Of a stretch of DNA of 64,000 nt, positions 24,699 through 34,978 are shown piece after piece (position 1 is the first letter of the stretch; the number at the start of each line of letters is the position of its first letter). The stretch spans positions 107,001 to 171,000 of the forward strand of contig NZ_MDGP01000001.1 in NCBI RefSeq assembly GCF_001747095.1, written 5' to 3'. The position numbers and the translations under genes are program-made. Source of the stretch: Roseivirga sp. 4D4 (GTDB taxonomy: Bacteria > Bacteroidota > Bacteroidia > Cytophagales > Cyclobacteriaceae). Under the pieces are notes generated by a model that was given only the letters and a program-made list of their open reading frames with translations, had not been told where the DNA came from and did not search any database.

Positions 24699-25421
24699 AT
24701 GGCCGTAGTTCCTTATAAAGAGAAGCAAACCACAAAAAAAGAGCAGGTAGCAGAGATGTTTAATAACATCAGCCACCGATATGATTTCCTGAATCACTTC
24801 TTGAGTTTGGGTATAGATATTCTTTGGAGAAAGAAAGCGATAAAACTCCTAAAAGCAGATCAGCCAAAGCAAATTCTTGATATCGCTACAGGTACGGGAG
24901 ACTTTGCCATAGAAGCCTTGGCACTTAAGCCTGATCGCATTGTTGGAGTAGACATTTCCTCTGGTATGCTTGAGATGGGCAAGCAGAAAATGAAGCGAAA
25001 AGGGGTAGATCACATCATCGATATGCAAATGGGCGATAGTGAGAAGCTGCTTTTTGAAGACAATACCTTTGATGCTAGCATCGTTGCATTTGGTGTAAGG
25101 AACTTCGAAAACCTAAAACAAGGCCTTAGCGATATGCATAGGGTAATTAAACCAGGCGGAAAGGCAGTGATTATTGAATTTTCAAGGCCACGATCCTTTC
25201 CGATGAAGCAGCTTTACAACTTTTATTTTAAGTCGATTCTCCCGATTATTGGAAAACTGATTTCTAAGGATCAATCGGCTTATACCTATCTACCAGAGTC
25301 GGTAGATGCTTTTCCGGATGGTCAGAATTTTTTGGACATCCTTAGTGCGGTTGGATATAAGAAGACTGAATGCAAACCTTTGACATTTGGCATCGCCTCG
25401 ATTTACATCGGGCAAAAATAG
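24699..25421 (+). CDS. ubiE: Demethylmenaquinone / ubiquinone C-methyltransferase
   Basis: This 240-residue SAM methyltransferase has motif I LDIATGTGDFA at 60-70 and the UbiE/MenG signatures NHFLSLGIDILWRKKA near 32-47 and YTYLPESVDAFPDGQ near the end. In a menaquinone-using Bacteroidota cell it would methylate demethylmenaquinone as the last step of menaquinone synthesis (MenG function). The final 52 bases overlap the start of porT, a gene order shared by many Bacteroidota. Confidence 0.94.
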   Translation: MAVVPYKEKQTTKKEQVAEMFNNISHRYDFLNHFLSLGIDILWRKKAIKLLKADQPKQILDIATGTGDFAIEALALKPDRIVGVDISSGMLEMGKQKMKRKGVDHIIDMQMGDSEKLLFEDNTFDASIVAFGVRNFENLKQGLSDMHRVIKPGGKAVIIEFSRPRSFPMKQLYNFYFKSILPIIGKLISKDQSAYTYLPESVDAFPDGQNFLDILSAVGYKKTECKPLTFGIASIYIGQK

Positions 25422-26110
25422 TTGCCTTAGTACTTTTTTTCTCAATACTTCAGGTAGACGCCCAGACGCGTAAGGCCGGAGTAACCCTTCACAGGGTGAA
25501 AAGCGATCAAAAGACTTTCAAGTATGGATTTATGCTCGGGGTGCATAGTAATAGCTATGGCATAAAGTATTCCGATCGATTTGATACGCCTGAATATGAC
25601 CAGATAAGCTCTATTATTTCAGAAACCAGTGCTGGTTTTGATCTGGGTTTTATGGTAAATATTCGCCTTGCCGATCAATTCTCAATTCGACTAGTACCCG
25701 TCAAAATTGGTCTTTATCAGAGTACTGTGAACTATCAATATGTGGATGGTTCGGTGGATGCTCAGCTCATTGAGAGCACACGCATTGAACCGGGCATTTT
25801 CATGAAGTACAGGTCCATCAGAAGGAATAACTCCCGGATGTATTTGATTGCTGGTCTAAGCGGTTCTTTTAGATCCGGTAAAGAAGATCTGGTGACCAAT
25901 CAGGATCGACTCGAAATCAGAAAGGCGAATGTAAAGGTTGAAGTAGGCTTTGGCCTAGAACGTTATTTTGAGTTTTTTAAATTCTCACCCGAGATTCGAT
26001 ATGCACGAGGCTTATTGGATGTCATGAACCCGCAAGACAATATATTCCATAATGGGTTGAGTAGAATTTCCACCCATAATTTCACCCTGTATCTCCATTT
26101 CTCCGACTGA
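25370..26110 (+). CDS. porT: PorT-like type IX secretion outer-membrane protein
   Basis: This 246-residue protein has a hydrophobic signal segment (KIVALVLFFSILQVDAQ, about 16-32), then a beta-barrel-like body with repeated aromatic strands ending in FTLYLHFSD. Position directly after ubiE/menG is typical of porT, whose product is needed for type IX secretion. The only ATG in frame, at 25370, lies 52 bases inside ubiE and gives an unusually long n-region. A start at a rarer codon nearer the signal segment is possible. Assignment combines context and barrel-like sequence; motifs alone are weak. Confidence 0.75.
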   Translation: MQTFDIWHRLDLHRAKIVALVLFFSILQVDAQTRKAGVTLHRVKSDQKTFKYGFMLGVHSNSYGIKYSDRFDTPEYDQISSIISETSAGFDLGFMVNIRLADQFSIRLVPVKIGLYQSTVNYQYVDGSVDAQLIESTRIEPGIFMKYRSIRRNNSRMYLIAGLSGSFRSGKEDLVTNQDRLEIRKANVKVEVGFGLERYFEFFKFSPEIRYARGLLDVMNPQDNIFHNGLSRISTHNFTLYLHFSD

Positions 26111-26173
26111 GTAATCTTTCCATTTTGGATTGGCTAATTTCTTTTAAATTCACTGCTCATTAATCATTAAAAA

Positions 26174-26920
26174 ATGAGCAAAATCGCATTCATTACTGGA
26201 GCTACTTCAGGCATTGGCAAGGCAACAGCCTTATTATTAGCAGAAGAGGGGTATAACCTGATTATTTGTGGTCGCAGAAAAGATCGGCTTCAGGCATTGA
26301 CGGCTGAAGTCAAGGTAAAGACACTGGAACTGAGCTTTGATGTGCGCAATAGGAAAGAAGTTGAAGAAGCGATTAATTCAATCCCGGAAGATTGGAGAGC
26401 TGTTGATGTCTTGTTGAATAATGCAGGTAATGCACACGGATTGTCCAAGATTCAAAATGGAGATGTTGACGATTGGGATGCGATGATCGACATCAATGTC
26501 AAGGGCTTACTTTACGTGACTAAGTCACTTGTTGGGGGTATGATATCCAAAGGTGCCGGACATATAGTCAATATTGGTTCGATAGCGGGTAAGGAGGTCT
26601 ATCCTAATGGCAATGTATACTGTGCTTCTAAACATGCAGTGGATGCCATCAATAATGGGATGCGCCTAGACCTAAATGGAACAGGGGTAAAAGTCTCCCA
26701 AGTCTGTCCTGGTTTGGTGGAAACTGAGTTCTCCATGGTTCGGTTTAAGGGCGATGCCGATAGGTCAAAGTCCGTTTATGAAGGATTTGATGCATTAACG
26801 GCTTATGATGTGGCAGACCTGATCCGCTTTATCGTTACCAGGCCAGCGCATGTAAATATTAGTGATACTATCATTTTTCCAGCAGCACAAGCTGCATCAA
26901 CAATTGTAGATAAAAAGTAA
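26174..26920 (+). CDS. Short-chain dehydrogenase/reductase (YdfG-like)
   Basis: This 248-residue classical SDR has the cofactor loop TGATSGIG at 8-15, the NNAG motif at 82-85, and catalytic S136, Y149 and K153 in YCASK. The residues GRRKDRL after beta-2 favour NADP. YdfG-like enzymes oxidise serine, 3-hydroxy acids or related short alcohols; the actual substrate is not determined. It begins 64 bp after porT and lies one base from the next gene, forming a unit with two downstream genes. Confidence 0.92.
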   Translation: MSKIAFITGATSGIGKATALLLAEEGYNLIICGRRKDRLQALTAEVKVKTLELSFDVRNRKEVEEAINSIPEDWRAVDVLLNNAGNAHGLSKIQNGDVDDWDAMIDINVKGLLYVTKSLVGGMISKGAGHIVNIGSIAGKEVYPNGNVYCASKHAVDAINNGMRLDLNGTGVKVSQVCPGLVETEFSMVRFKGDADRSKSVYEGFDALTAYDVADLIRFIVTRPAHVNISDTIIFPAAQAASTIVDKK

Positions 26921-26921
26921 T

Positions 26922-27509
26922 ATGGAAGAGCAGAGAGCAGAGGGAGAGAGAGCAGAGGGGCTTCCAATCCCAGATATTTTTTTAAATAGTGACACAAAAG
27001 GACCTTTGACCAATTGTGTGCAGTGTGATTACGACCTGATGAAGGGAGATCGCTATTACATGATCGAAAAGGTTTTCAAAAAGTATCCATCATTTCAGAA
27101 AACTGAAGTCCTATTTGAGTATGCGGTATGCTCGACTTGCTATGAGAATATGAAGGACCAGATGTCGGCTGAGAGTATGGCCAACCTGTCCGAGTATATG
27201 ATGATGAATACGGATTTTGGGGCCATGCAGCTGCGAATCCAAGAGTTTCCGGACGATCCTGAAAAATGGCTTTCACATTGCATGATTAAAGGAACACCTA
27301 AAGAAGAGATGACAGAGTTTCAAATGGGTGCCTGCTTTAAAGGTGATCGTTTGGTGACCAATTTTATGCCTCCCTTTATGATCGGTGAGTTGGCTATGGA
27401 AGAGATGAATAATCTACTTTCAAAAGAGACCAAAGACGAGATGGATGATTTTATGGGGGAGAATTTCGGAATCCCACCAGAGTTGAGAAAAGACCTAATC
27501 CTTATTTGA
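26922..27509 (+). CDS. Conserved protein with paired cysteine (probable zinc) motifs
   Basis: This 195-residue protein has CVQC near residue 32 and CSTC near residue 67, a spacing that suits a structural zinc ribbon. An acidic helical region and a glutamate-rich C-terminus (KDEMDDFMGENFG) follow. The N-terminus (EEQRAEGERAEG) is encoded by an imperfect 15-bp direct repeat starting ten bases after the ATG. The start is fixed only by being the first ATG after the SDR stop; the M1 peptidase begins one base after its end. Function is unknown. Confidence 0.7.
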   Translation: MEEQRAEGERAEGLPIPDIFLNSDTKGPLTNCVQCDYDLMKGDRYYMIEKVFKKYPSFQKTEVLFEYAVCSTCYENMKDQMSAESMANLSEYMMMNTDFGAMQLRIQEFPDDPEKWLSHCMIKGTPKEEMTEFQMGACFKGDRLVTNFMPPFMIGELAMEEMNNLLSKETKDEMDDFMGENFGIPPELRKDLILI

Positions 27510-27510
27510 T

Positions 27511-30111
27511 ATGAAGAAGTACCTCGCAGTTTTAGTCCTTTCAATTACCCTGTTTGCCTGCAATAAGGAGGAAAAGTTGGCAGTGGAGTCAGGTGTCTCG
27601 CTTGAACTGGCTGAACATAGAAAAGAGGTGCTTTCTATCATTAACTACAAGCTGGAGTTCCGGGTGCCTGATAATATCGACCAACAGATTCAAGCCTTAG
27701 AAGATCTCACATTCAATCTGAAAGACAATTCACAAGACCTTCAACTGGATTTTAAGGAAAGCCAAGAGAAACTGAAGGGTTTGATAGTCAACGGCAAAAG
27801 CCAGGAGCTGGTGATAGAAAACGAACACATAATCCTCAAAAAGGAAAACCTCAAAGTAGGCTTCAATCAAGTTGAGATCAATTTCTTTGCTGGGGAGACA
27901 TCCTTAAACCGAAAGGAGGAATTTCTATATACGCTTTTCGTTCCCGATCGTGCAAGGACTGCCTTTCCAGTTTTCGATCAGCCCAATCTTAAGGCTACTT
28001 TCGAACTTACTCTTGATCTTCCCGCTAATTGGACAGCGATAAGTAATGGGCCCATCGCTGTTGCAGCGGTGAAGGATGGCCGGAAGAACTATCTGTTTCA
28101 CAAATCTGACTTGATCAGTACCTATCTTTTTTCCTTTGTAGCAGGAGAGTTTGAGGTGGCCAGCAAAACGGTTGCTGGCCGTGAAATGACCATGCTACAT
28201 CGCGAAAGTGATCAGGAGAAAGTTGATCGTAACCTTGATCTCATTTTCTATCTACATGCCGCTTCTCTACAGTGGTTGGAAGAGTATTCAGGTATTAAAT
28301 ATCCATTTAAAAAACTCGACTTTGCCTTAATTCCAAGCTTTCAATATGGCGGCATGGAGCATGTAGGTGCGATTCAGTACCGTGCAAATTCACTGATGCT
28401 GGATAAGGACCCTTCTCAAAGTCAATTGCTAGGAAGGGCCAGTTTGATTGCTCATGAGGTAGCACATATGTGGTTTGGTAATCTGGTGACGATGGATTGG
28501 TTCAATGATGTGTGGACCAAAGAAGTCTTTGCCAATTTTATGGCGGCCAAAATGGTAAACCCAAGCTTTCCAGATATCAATCACGACCTCAATTTCTTAG
28601 TAAGGCATTATCCTTCGGCCTACTCGGTCGATCGTACAAAAGGAGCAAATCCAATCCGGCAATTCTTGCCTAACCTTAAAGAGGCAGGGCAGATGTATGG
28701 TGCGATTATCTACAACAAGGCACCTATTATGATGCGTCAGTTAGAAGCAATGTTGGGAGAGGAGGCCTTTCAGGCTGGCATGCGTGAGTATCTGTCCACT
28801 TTTTCAAACAAGAACGCCACATGGCCAGACCTGATACAAATACTAGATAAGCGAACCCCGGAGAACTTGAATGAGTGGAGTGAGGTTTGGGTGAATACTC
28901 CTGGTAGACCACATTTCGATATTTCAGCAGAGAAGAAGGACAATCAGGTCATTGTCAAGCTAGCACAAAATGACCCGGATGGAGAGAGAGTGTGGGCACA
29001 GGCTTTACAGTTAAACCTATACAACCTTCAGCGGTCGGAAAAGAAGGAGGTACTGCTATACTCCAATAACGTACCTTATACGGTTGAGTTAAAACCTTAT
29101 TGGGACTTCTTCGAAGCCTTGCCCAATGCCGATGGGATAGGCTACGGCTTATTTCCAGCCAATTATTCAATGATTCAGAGTCGTTGGGATCAATTGAGCG
29201 AAGTAGAGAAAGGCACTATGCTTATCAATCTTTATGAAAACCTTTTGGAACCTGATAACTATGGAAAGGAAGGCCAATATAGTCCTGAGCGATATGTTCA
29301 ATTGATTAAATGGATGGTAGTGAAAGAAAAGAATCAACTACTGCTCAATCAAATGTTAAGGCAATTAAGCTCGGTGTATTGGAACCTATTGACTGAGGAA
29401 CAAAGGCAGAGTGCAGCACCTGATTTGGAGCGCACATTGTTTCATGTCATGAATGACAAAACGGATGATCCTTCAGTGAAAAAGATTTTCTTCAATGCAT
29501 TCAGAAATGTGGCAATCACAGATGTGAACCTTGAAAGACTTAGAAGCATCTGGGCAGGTGAGAGTCATTCGAAGGTGGCAGGACTAAACCTCTCAGAGAA
29601 TGACCTAACGAGTTTGGCGGGCCAATTGGCCATCAAACGCCCTGAGATTTCTGAAGAGATTTTGACTCAGCAACTGGAGAATATCAAGAATCCAGATCGT
29701 AAAAAGCGATTTGAGTTTATTCTTCCCTCACTATCGGCAGACAGCGAAGTAAGAGATCAATTCTTTGCTTCCCTGAAAGATGAAAAGAATCGTGAAACCG
29801 AATCGTGGGTGCTTGGTGGTTTAGGAAACCTGCATCACCCATTAAGGAGAAGAGAAAGTGAAAAGTACATCACGGAAAGCCTGGAATTACTGCAAGAGAT
29901 TCAGATTACAGGAGATATTTTCTTTCCAAAAAGGTGGCTAGATCAGACTTTAGGAAATCATAATACAGAATCAGCTGCAAAAATGATTGAGGACTTTCTT
30001 GATCAAAACCCAAACTATAATGCCCAGCTAAAGATGAAAATTCTCCAGGCTGGAGATATGACCTTCCGCGCTTCTGAGATTTTGAAGAAAACAAGTCTGA
30101 AAGTAGAATAA
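27511..30111 (+). CDS. M1-family metallo-aminopeptidase, lipoprotein
   Basis: This 866-residue protein has a lipoprotein signal ending in LFAC (C17). The M1 zinc site is HEVAH at 315-319 with E338 nineteen residues later (HEXXH-X18-E). The exopeptidase loop reads GGMEH at 280-284 instead of the usual GXMEN. An ERAP-like helical C-terminal region of about 350 residues follows. It should cleave N-terminal residues from peptides in the periplasm or at the cell surface. It is the last gene of the SDR / zinc-motif unit. Confidence 0.92.
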   Translation: MKKYLAVLVLSITLFACNKEEKLAVESGVSLELAEHRKEVLSIINYKLEFRVPDNIDQQIQALEDLTFNLKDNSQDLQLDFKESQEKLKGLIVNGKSQELVIENEHIILKKENLKVGFNQVEINFFAGETSLNRKEEFLYTLFVPDRARTAFPVFDQPNLKATFELTLDLPANWTAISNGPIAVAAVKDGRKNYLFHKSDLISTYLFSFVAGEFEVASKTVAGREMTMLHRESDQEKVDRNLDLIFYLHAASLQWLEEYSGIKYPFKKLDFALIPSFQYGGMEHVGAIQYRANSLMLDKDPSQSQLLGRASLIAHEVAHMWFGNLVTMDWFNDVWTKEVFANFMAAKMVNPSFPDINHDLNFLVRHYPSAYSVDRTKGANPIRQFLPNLKEAGQMYGAIIYNKAPIMMRQLEAMLGEEAFQAGMREYLSTFSNKNATWPDLIQILDKRTPENLNEWSEVWVNTPGRPHFDISAEKKDNQVIVKLAQNDPDGERVWAQALQLNLYNLQRSEKKEVLLYSNNVPYTVELKPYWDFFEALPNADGIGYGLFPANYSMIQSRWDQLSEVEKGTMLINLYENLLEPDNYGKEGQYSPERYVQLIKWMVVKEKNQLLLNQMLRQLSSVYWNLLTEEQRQSAAPDLERTLFHVMNDKTDDPSVKKIFFNAFRNVAITDVNLERLRSIWAGESHSKVAGLNLSENDLTSLAGQLAIKRPEISEEILTQQLENIKNPDRKKRFEFILPSLSADSEVRDQFFASLKDEKNRETESWVLGGLGNLHHPLRRRESEKYITESLELLQEIQITGDIFFPKRWLDQTLGNHNTESAAKMIEDFLDQNPNYNAQLKMKILQAGDMTFRASEILKKTSLKVE

Positions 30112-30296
30112 GGACAAAAAAATAACCCCTCACATGGAGCGGCTTTCTTAATGACCTGTTTTTACGACTTAGGGCTGTCTTACATTATAATTGCCCCATT
30201 TTATAGCGACTTGGGTTTGTCATTTCGTTAGTAAAACTAGGTCTAGGCCCTTGAAGTTCCATCGATGCAAGATTATCTTTTTGTTAATGATACCTG

Positions 30297-30914
30297 TTAT
30301 AGAGGCTGACGTCTGTTTATTTGATCATTGATTGTCAAAAAGTGTAGAGCCATTAGTAATCTGACCTTAGGGTTTACTAGGTCTGACTTTTTTAAAGTCA
30401 AAGCAATATGCCCAACGTTAGTAGGACTAATATCTCCTGCTGCCATTAGTGTCTTTACATAATACTGAATGAAGTCCGATACTTCTCCATAGGCAATGTA
30501 GCTCATCACATCGCTTTCAGCTTTCAGGTTGATTGAGATATATTTAGTTGGCTCAGGTCCAAACTGGACGGTTCCCAAACTCCATGTGTTAGAGAAGAAG
30601 TAAGAATCTAATGTTTGATAAAAAGTCCGCTGTTCATTGAAGTCAAAAGGGAATGATGTGGCCTCTTGGCCTTCAAAGTATGCCCTCATTTCGAGTCTAA
30701 ACTCATCATAGTGCTTGAATTTATCCGGCTCGCTCATGGTTGATGATATTCCAATTGATTTCTCAAAAAAGAGCATGGTTTGAGAGATGCTTTCGGACAA
30801 CCTGGAATCATTGAGGTCTTGAACCGTTGAGGATTTTGATTCAAGATTATTGCATGAATTTAAGATGGAAAGCAACAATGGAAGTAATAGAAGATGTGTT
30901 ATTGCCGATTTCAT
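30297..30914 (-). CDS. Lipoprotein of unknown function
   Basis: This 205-residue protein has a lipoprotein signal peptide ending in ILNSC (C21). The mature protein is helical and acidic with no recognisable motif. It stands alone, 32 bp from the gap terminator and convergent with the M1 peptidase gene. The 185 bp between the two genes hold no clear feature. No function can be assigned. Confidence 0.65.
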   Translation of the reverse strand: MKSAITHLLLLPLLLSILNSCNNLESKSSTVQDLNDSRLSESISQTMLFFEKSIGISSTMSEPDKFKHYDEFRLEMRAYFEGQEATSFPFDFNEQRTFYQTLDSYFFSNTWSLGTVQFGPEPTKYISINLKAESDVMSYIAYGEVSDFIQYYVKTLMAAGDISPTNVGHIALTLKKSDLVNPKVRLLMALHFLTINDQINRRQPL

Positions 30915-30946
30915 TCACCTCAATTTAAACTGCCTAGTGTAATAAA

Positions 30947-30972
30947 AAAAGCCTCGACATGTCGAGGCTTTT
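30947..30972 (-). terminator. Intrinsic terminator after gap
   Basis: A perfect 26-bp palindrome (arms 30947-30959 and 30960-30972) has core GCCTCGACATGTCGAGGC and A/T ends, so it gives a T run on the minus strand after gap. Confidence 0.88.
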
Positions 30973-30994
30973 AAAGCTATATTTCGTGAGTTGC

Positions 30995-32011
<1,017 letters not shown>

Positions 32012-32123
32012 TTATTTTTTGGAGGCGTAAAGCTAAGAAAGCTGTGCTCCTTTTCAAACTTTAATCATACTAAGGCAGAGTTAGTTCCACTGAAAACGAT
32101 TGTAATTTTTTAGGGTGGAATTT

Positions 32124-32154
32124 TTTGCAAATAAAATAGCGACATCTATATTTG
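32124..32154 (+). promoter_or_regulatory. Promoter of tRNA-Glu, Bacteroidota consensus
   Basis: TTTG at 32124-32127 and TATATTTG at 32147-32154 match the -33 and -7 boxes exactly, with a 19-nt spacer. Transcription would start a few bases before the tRNA at 32168. It is the best promoter in the window and supports the Bacteroidota assignment. Confidence 0.8.
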
Positions 32155-32167
32155 CAGTCCTTAGAAT

Positions 32168-32239
32168 GGTCCGTTCGTCTAGGGGTTAGGACGCCAGGTT
32201 TTCATCCTGGTAACAGGGGTTCGATTCCCCTACGGACTA
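32168..32239 (+). tRNA. tRNA-Glu (UUC anticodon)
   Basis: This 72-nt gene folds as a complete cloverleaf. The acceptor arms GGTCCGT and ACGGACT pair over seven bases (one G-U). A D-loop lies around TCTAGGGGTTAGGA and the T arm is GGGGTTCGATTCCCC. The anticodon stem CCAGG/CCTGG closes a seven-base loop with TTC at 32201-32203. The CCA end is not encoded. A terminator follows ten bases later. Confidence 0.97.
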
Positions 32240-32248
32240 CTTGAAGAG

Positions 32249-32274
32249 AGCCCCGACATGTCGGGGCTTTTTTC
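32249..32274 (+). terminator. Intrinsic terminator after tRNA-Glu
   Basis: The perfect 20-bp palindrome AGCCCCGACATGTCGGGGCT (32249-32268) is followed by a T run. It is nearly the same hairpin as the one after the FKBP gene. Confidence 0.93.
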
Positions 32275-32354
32275 GTTTCGTCCTAGGGGTAAGCGCGACA
32301 GCCCTGCCGAATCCTAAATTGATGCACAAGATCAATTCTTAACGGATCGTCCTT

Positions 32355-32367
32355 CTACGGACTACTT
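32355..32367 (+). repeat. Duplicated 3' end of tRNA-Glu (att-site-like remnant)
   Basis: CTACGGACTACTT here repeats the 3' end of tRNA-Glu (32230-32242). Upstream bases 32338-32354 also resemble the T arm with small deletions. A short copy of a tRNA end beyond the gene is what an integrative element or its excision leaves. No integrase is present, and 32280-32559 otherwise shows no gene. Confidence 0.5.
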
Positions 32368-32559
32368 TTGATGAGCTCAGTTGACGCTATGCTTTTTCAT
32401 TTCCCCTGTTCGATAATGCTCGTAAGGCTGATCGCTGGCGTTCAGTTTTAGTGTATCTTTATCATTCAAAAATGCTAAATAGTGTCTTTACGGCCTTGAT
32501 AGGCGATTTTCATTCTTTGGTATTTTTTTTGAGTAATTCCGACCAGCTTAGTCGATAGA

Positions 32560-34920
32560 ATGCTAAAAAATTACCTCAAAATTGCATTTCGGAACCTAAT
32601 CAAACGAAAGGTGACATCCCTTGTCAACCTATTGGGTTTGAGCATAGGTATCACATTAACGGTTTTACTCATCCTGTATGCTCAGTATGAGTTGGACTTT
32701 GATAAATTCCACAAAGCCCCAGAGCAAACCTACCGACTTCTGAGAATGGAAGACTTGGGGAACAATACTCAAATCGTTGCGAAGACGAGTCCTCGGATCA
32801 TGTTGTCGCTGACCGAGGAGTTTTCAGAAATCGAAAGTACAACACTACTTTTTAAGCATTGGAATGTACCACTCTTGAGCGAGGAAGACAAAGGGTTCTA
32901 TGAACAAGACTTTCTATTTGCGGACTCTTCTTTTTTCGATGTTTTTGGATATGAACTGATTCTTGGAGATCCTGAAACGGCCCTTTCAGAACCAAATTCA
33001 TTGGTGATTACTGAGCAGATGGCCAAGAAGTATTTCGGGGATGAGGACCCAATGGGTAGGGTTTTAAGGTATGAACTAAAATATGATCTAGAAGTGACCG
33101 GTGTAGTAAAGGACCCTGGGAATGTTGGTTCGCATTTTGAGTTTGATTTTTTGGCTTCCATGCCGACTCTACCGAGAGTGATGACCCTTGACGTGCTTAC
33201 AGGTGGTTATAATGGCTTTTACAGTTATATCCATTTTAGACCGGATACGGATATTCAATCATTCAAAACACGCTATGCAGAATGGTTGATGGATCGTTTC
33301 CCAGAGGAGCGAATTCGCATCCAACCGCTGTTGGATATTCACTTGAGATCTGACGCTATTTCTGAGATCGAAGGGCAAAGCGATATCATGTTCGTGCGTG
33401 TGGTATTGATCATTGCCATAGTGGTGATCATTTTGGCAACTATCAACTATATCAATTCTGCTGTATCTACTTCGGTGGAAAGACTCAAAGAGATGGGTGT
33501 GAGAATGGTCTCCGGAGCCTTTGCCCAGCATATCTATTTTCAATTCATTCTAGAAGCCTTTCTGACGATTGCCATTGCTATAGTCGTCTCTTTGATTGCA
33601 CTATACTTTATGATCACACCATTCAACGCAATGTTGGATACTAACCTGATCCTGAATCCTATTGCGCAATGGCAAATTTGGTCGGTGATCGCAGGTCTGA
33701 TCATGCTCACTGCAGTGATTTCAGGAATGGCTCCGGCCATTGTTATTCTCAGAATGGACCTTACCGATGTCTTGCTTAATGTAGTCACGCTGGGAAGGAT
33801 CGGTTATTTGAGAAAAGGCTTAATGGTCTTTCAATTTGTGGTTTCTGTAGTCCTTATTGTTGGCGCAGTAACCATTAACCGACAGGCCGCTTTCGTTAAA
33901 TCTAAAGATCTGGGCTTTGATCAAAGTCAGGTTATAGTAGTGCCTATTCGGGATAGAGGAATTCATACGGGTTATGAAAGCTTCAAGGATAACGTGTTGG
34001 GTATTGCAGGAGTGACAGCCGTATCCAGAGCCAGCACAATACCAGGCAGACCTTATGCTGCCAAATACTACAAGCCAGAACCAGCTGCTCTGGATTCTAT
34101 TCTAATGAATGTCGGGAGCATTGACGATCATTATTTTCAGTCGTTGGACATTCGTCTACTAACCGGTACGGATTTCGAATTCCTCAGGGATGAACTGACA
34201 AATCCGGTGGTAGTAAACGAGACAGTGATTGAGGCATTTGAACTAGGTGATCCATTGGAGGCTTTGGGTAAACCGATGTACCATAATGGGCAGAAGTTTA
34301 TGATCGTTGGGGTAATTCAGGACTTTAATTATGAAACACTCCATAAACGCATACAACCTTTAGTGATTCAACCTGGAGTGGCTCTAGAAGATTTTATGAT
34401 TATTAAATATCAAGGAGTGAATGGTGATGCGGTGGCAAGGCAACTGTCTGATTTATGGTATTTGACGGCTTACGAACAACCCTTTACGTATTCTTCCTTG
34501 TCAGATGATCTGGCTTCTCTATATCAGTCTGAGAAGGTATGGGGAGATATTGGCAATCTGTCCATGCTCGTTTCAGTATTAATCGGTGCCCTTGGTGTAT
34601 TCGGACTCGTCTCCCTTGTTGTCCAAAAGAGGTTTAAAGAAATGGGTTTAAGGAAAATATTTGGAGCCTCTCATGGCAATATCATCGGTATCATTTACAG
34701 CGAATTCTTCGCTATACTCTTTGTGACACTACTTATAGCTGTGCCTTCTGCATACCTTTTGGCGCAGCTATGGCTGCAAGACTTTGCTTATAGAATTGAT
34801 GTGCCGATCGATGGTTTTGTCATCGCAATGGCCTTATTGGCTTCAGTCACTTGTCTTGCCGTGTTGTTCCACACCTTAAGAGCGCTCGCCAAAGACCCAA
34901 TCAATGCGTTGAGCGACTAA
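32560..34920 (+). CDS. FtsX/MacB-type ABC transporter permease, orphan
   Basis: This 786-residue protein has the duplicated MacB/FtsX layout with no N-terminal prefix domain. A first helix (VNLLGLSIGITLTVLLILY) at about 22-42 precedes a periplasmic domain and a first FtsX block near 275-400. A mid helix (LRKGLMVFQFVVSVVLIVGA), a second periplasmic domain and a final FtsX block follow. The coupling motifs are LKEMGVRMVSGAF and FKEMGLRKIFGAS; the first departs from the usual RKVLGA. Neither an ATPase nor a PadR gene is adjacent. Confidence 0.87.
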   Translation: MLKNYLKIAFRNLIKRKVTSLVNLLGLSIGITLTVLLILYAQYELDFDKFHKAPEQTYRLLRMEDLGNNTQIVAKTSPRIMLSLTEEFSEIESTTLLFKHWNVPLLSEEDKGFYEQDFLFADSSFFDVFGYELILGDPETALSEPNSLVITEQMAKKYFGDEDPMGRVLRYELKYDLEVTGVVKDPGNVGSHFEFDFLASMPTLPRVMTLDVLTGGYNGFYSYIHFRPDTDIQSFKTRYAEWLMDRFPEERIRIQPLLDIHLRSDAISEIEGQSDIMFVRVVLIIAIVVIILATINYINSAVSTSVERLKEMGVRMVSGAFAQHIYFQFILEAFLTIAIAIVVSLIALYFMITPFNAMLDTNLILNPIAQWQIWSVIAGLIMLTAVISGMAPAIVILRMDLTDVLLNVVTLGRIGYLRKGLMVFQFVVSVVLIVGAVTINRQAAFVKSKDLGFDQSQVIVVPIRDRGIHTGYESFKDNVLGIAGVTAVSRASTIPGRPYAAKYYKPEPAALDSILMNVGSIDDHYFQSLDIRLLTGTDFEFLRDELTNPVVVNETVIEAFELGDPLEALGKPMYHNGQKFMIVGVIQDFNYETLHKRIQPLVIQPGVALEDFMIIKYQGVNGDAVARQLSDLWYLTAYEQPFTYSSLSDDLASLYQSEKVWGDIGNLSMLVSVLIGALGVFGLVSLVVQKRFKEMGLRKIFGASHGNIIGIIYSEFFAILFVTLLIAVPSAYLLAQLWLQDFAYRIDVPIDGFVIAMALLASVTCLAVLFHTLRALAKDPINALSD

Positions 34921-34978
34921 TATACGGTTTGCAGTTTTTGGATAAAACCACTATTATGAACATCTAAATTTTGGATGT

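Noticed and set aside
32280..32559. A second tRNA gene
   Set aside because: Only the 3' end is present; no cloverleaf can be formed.
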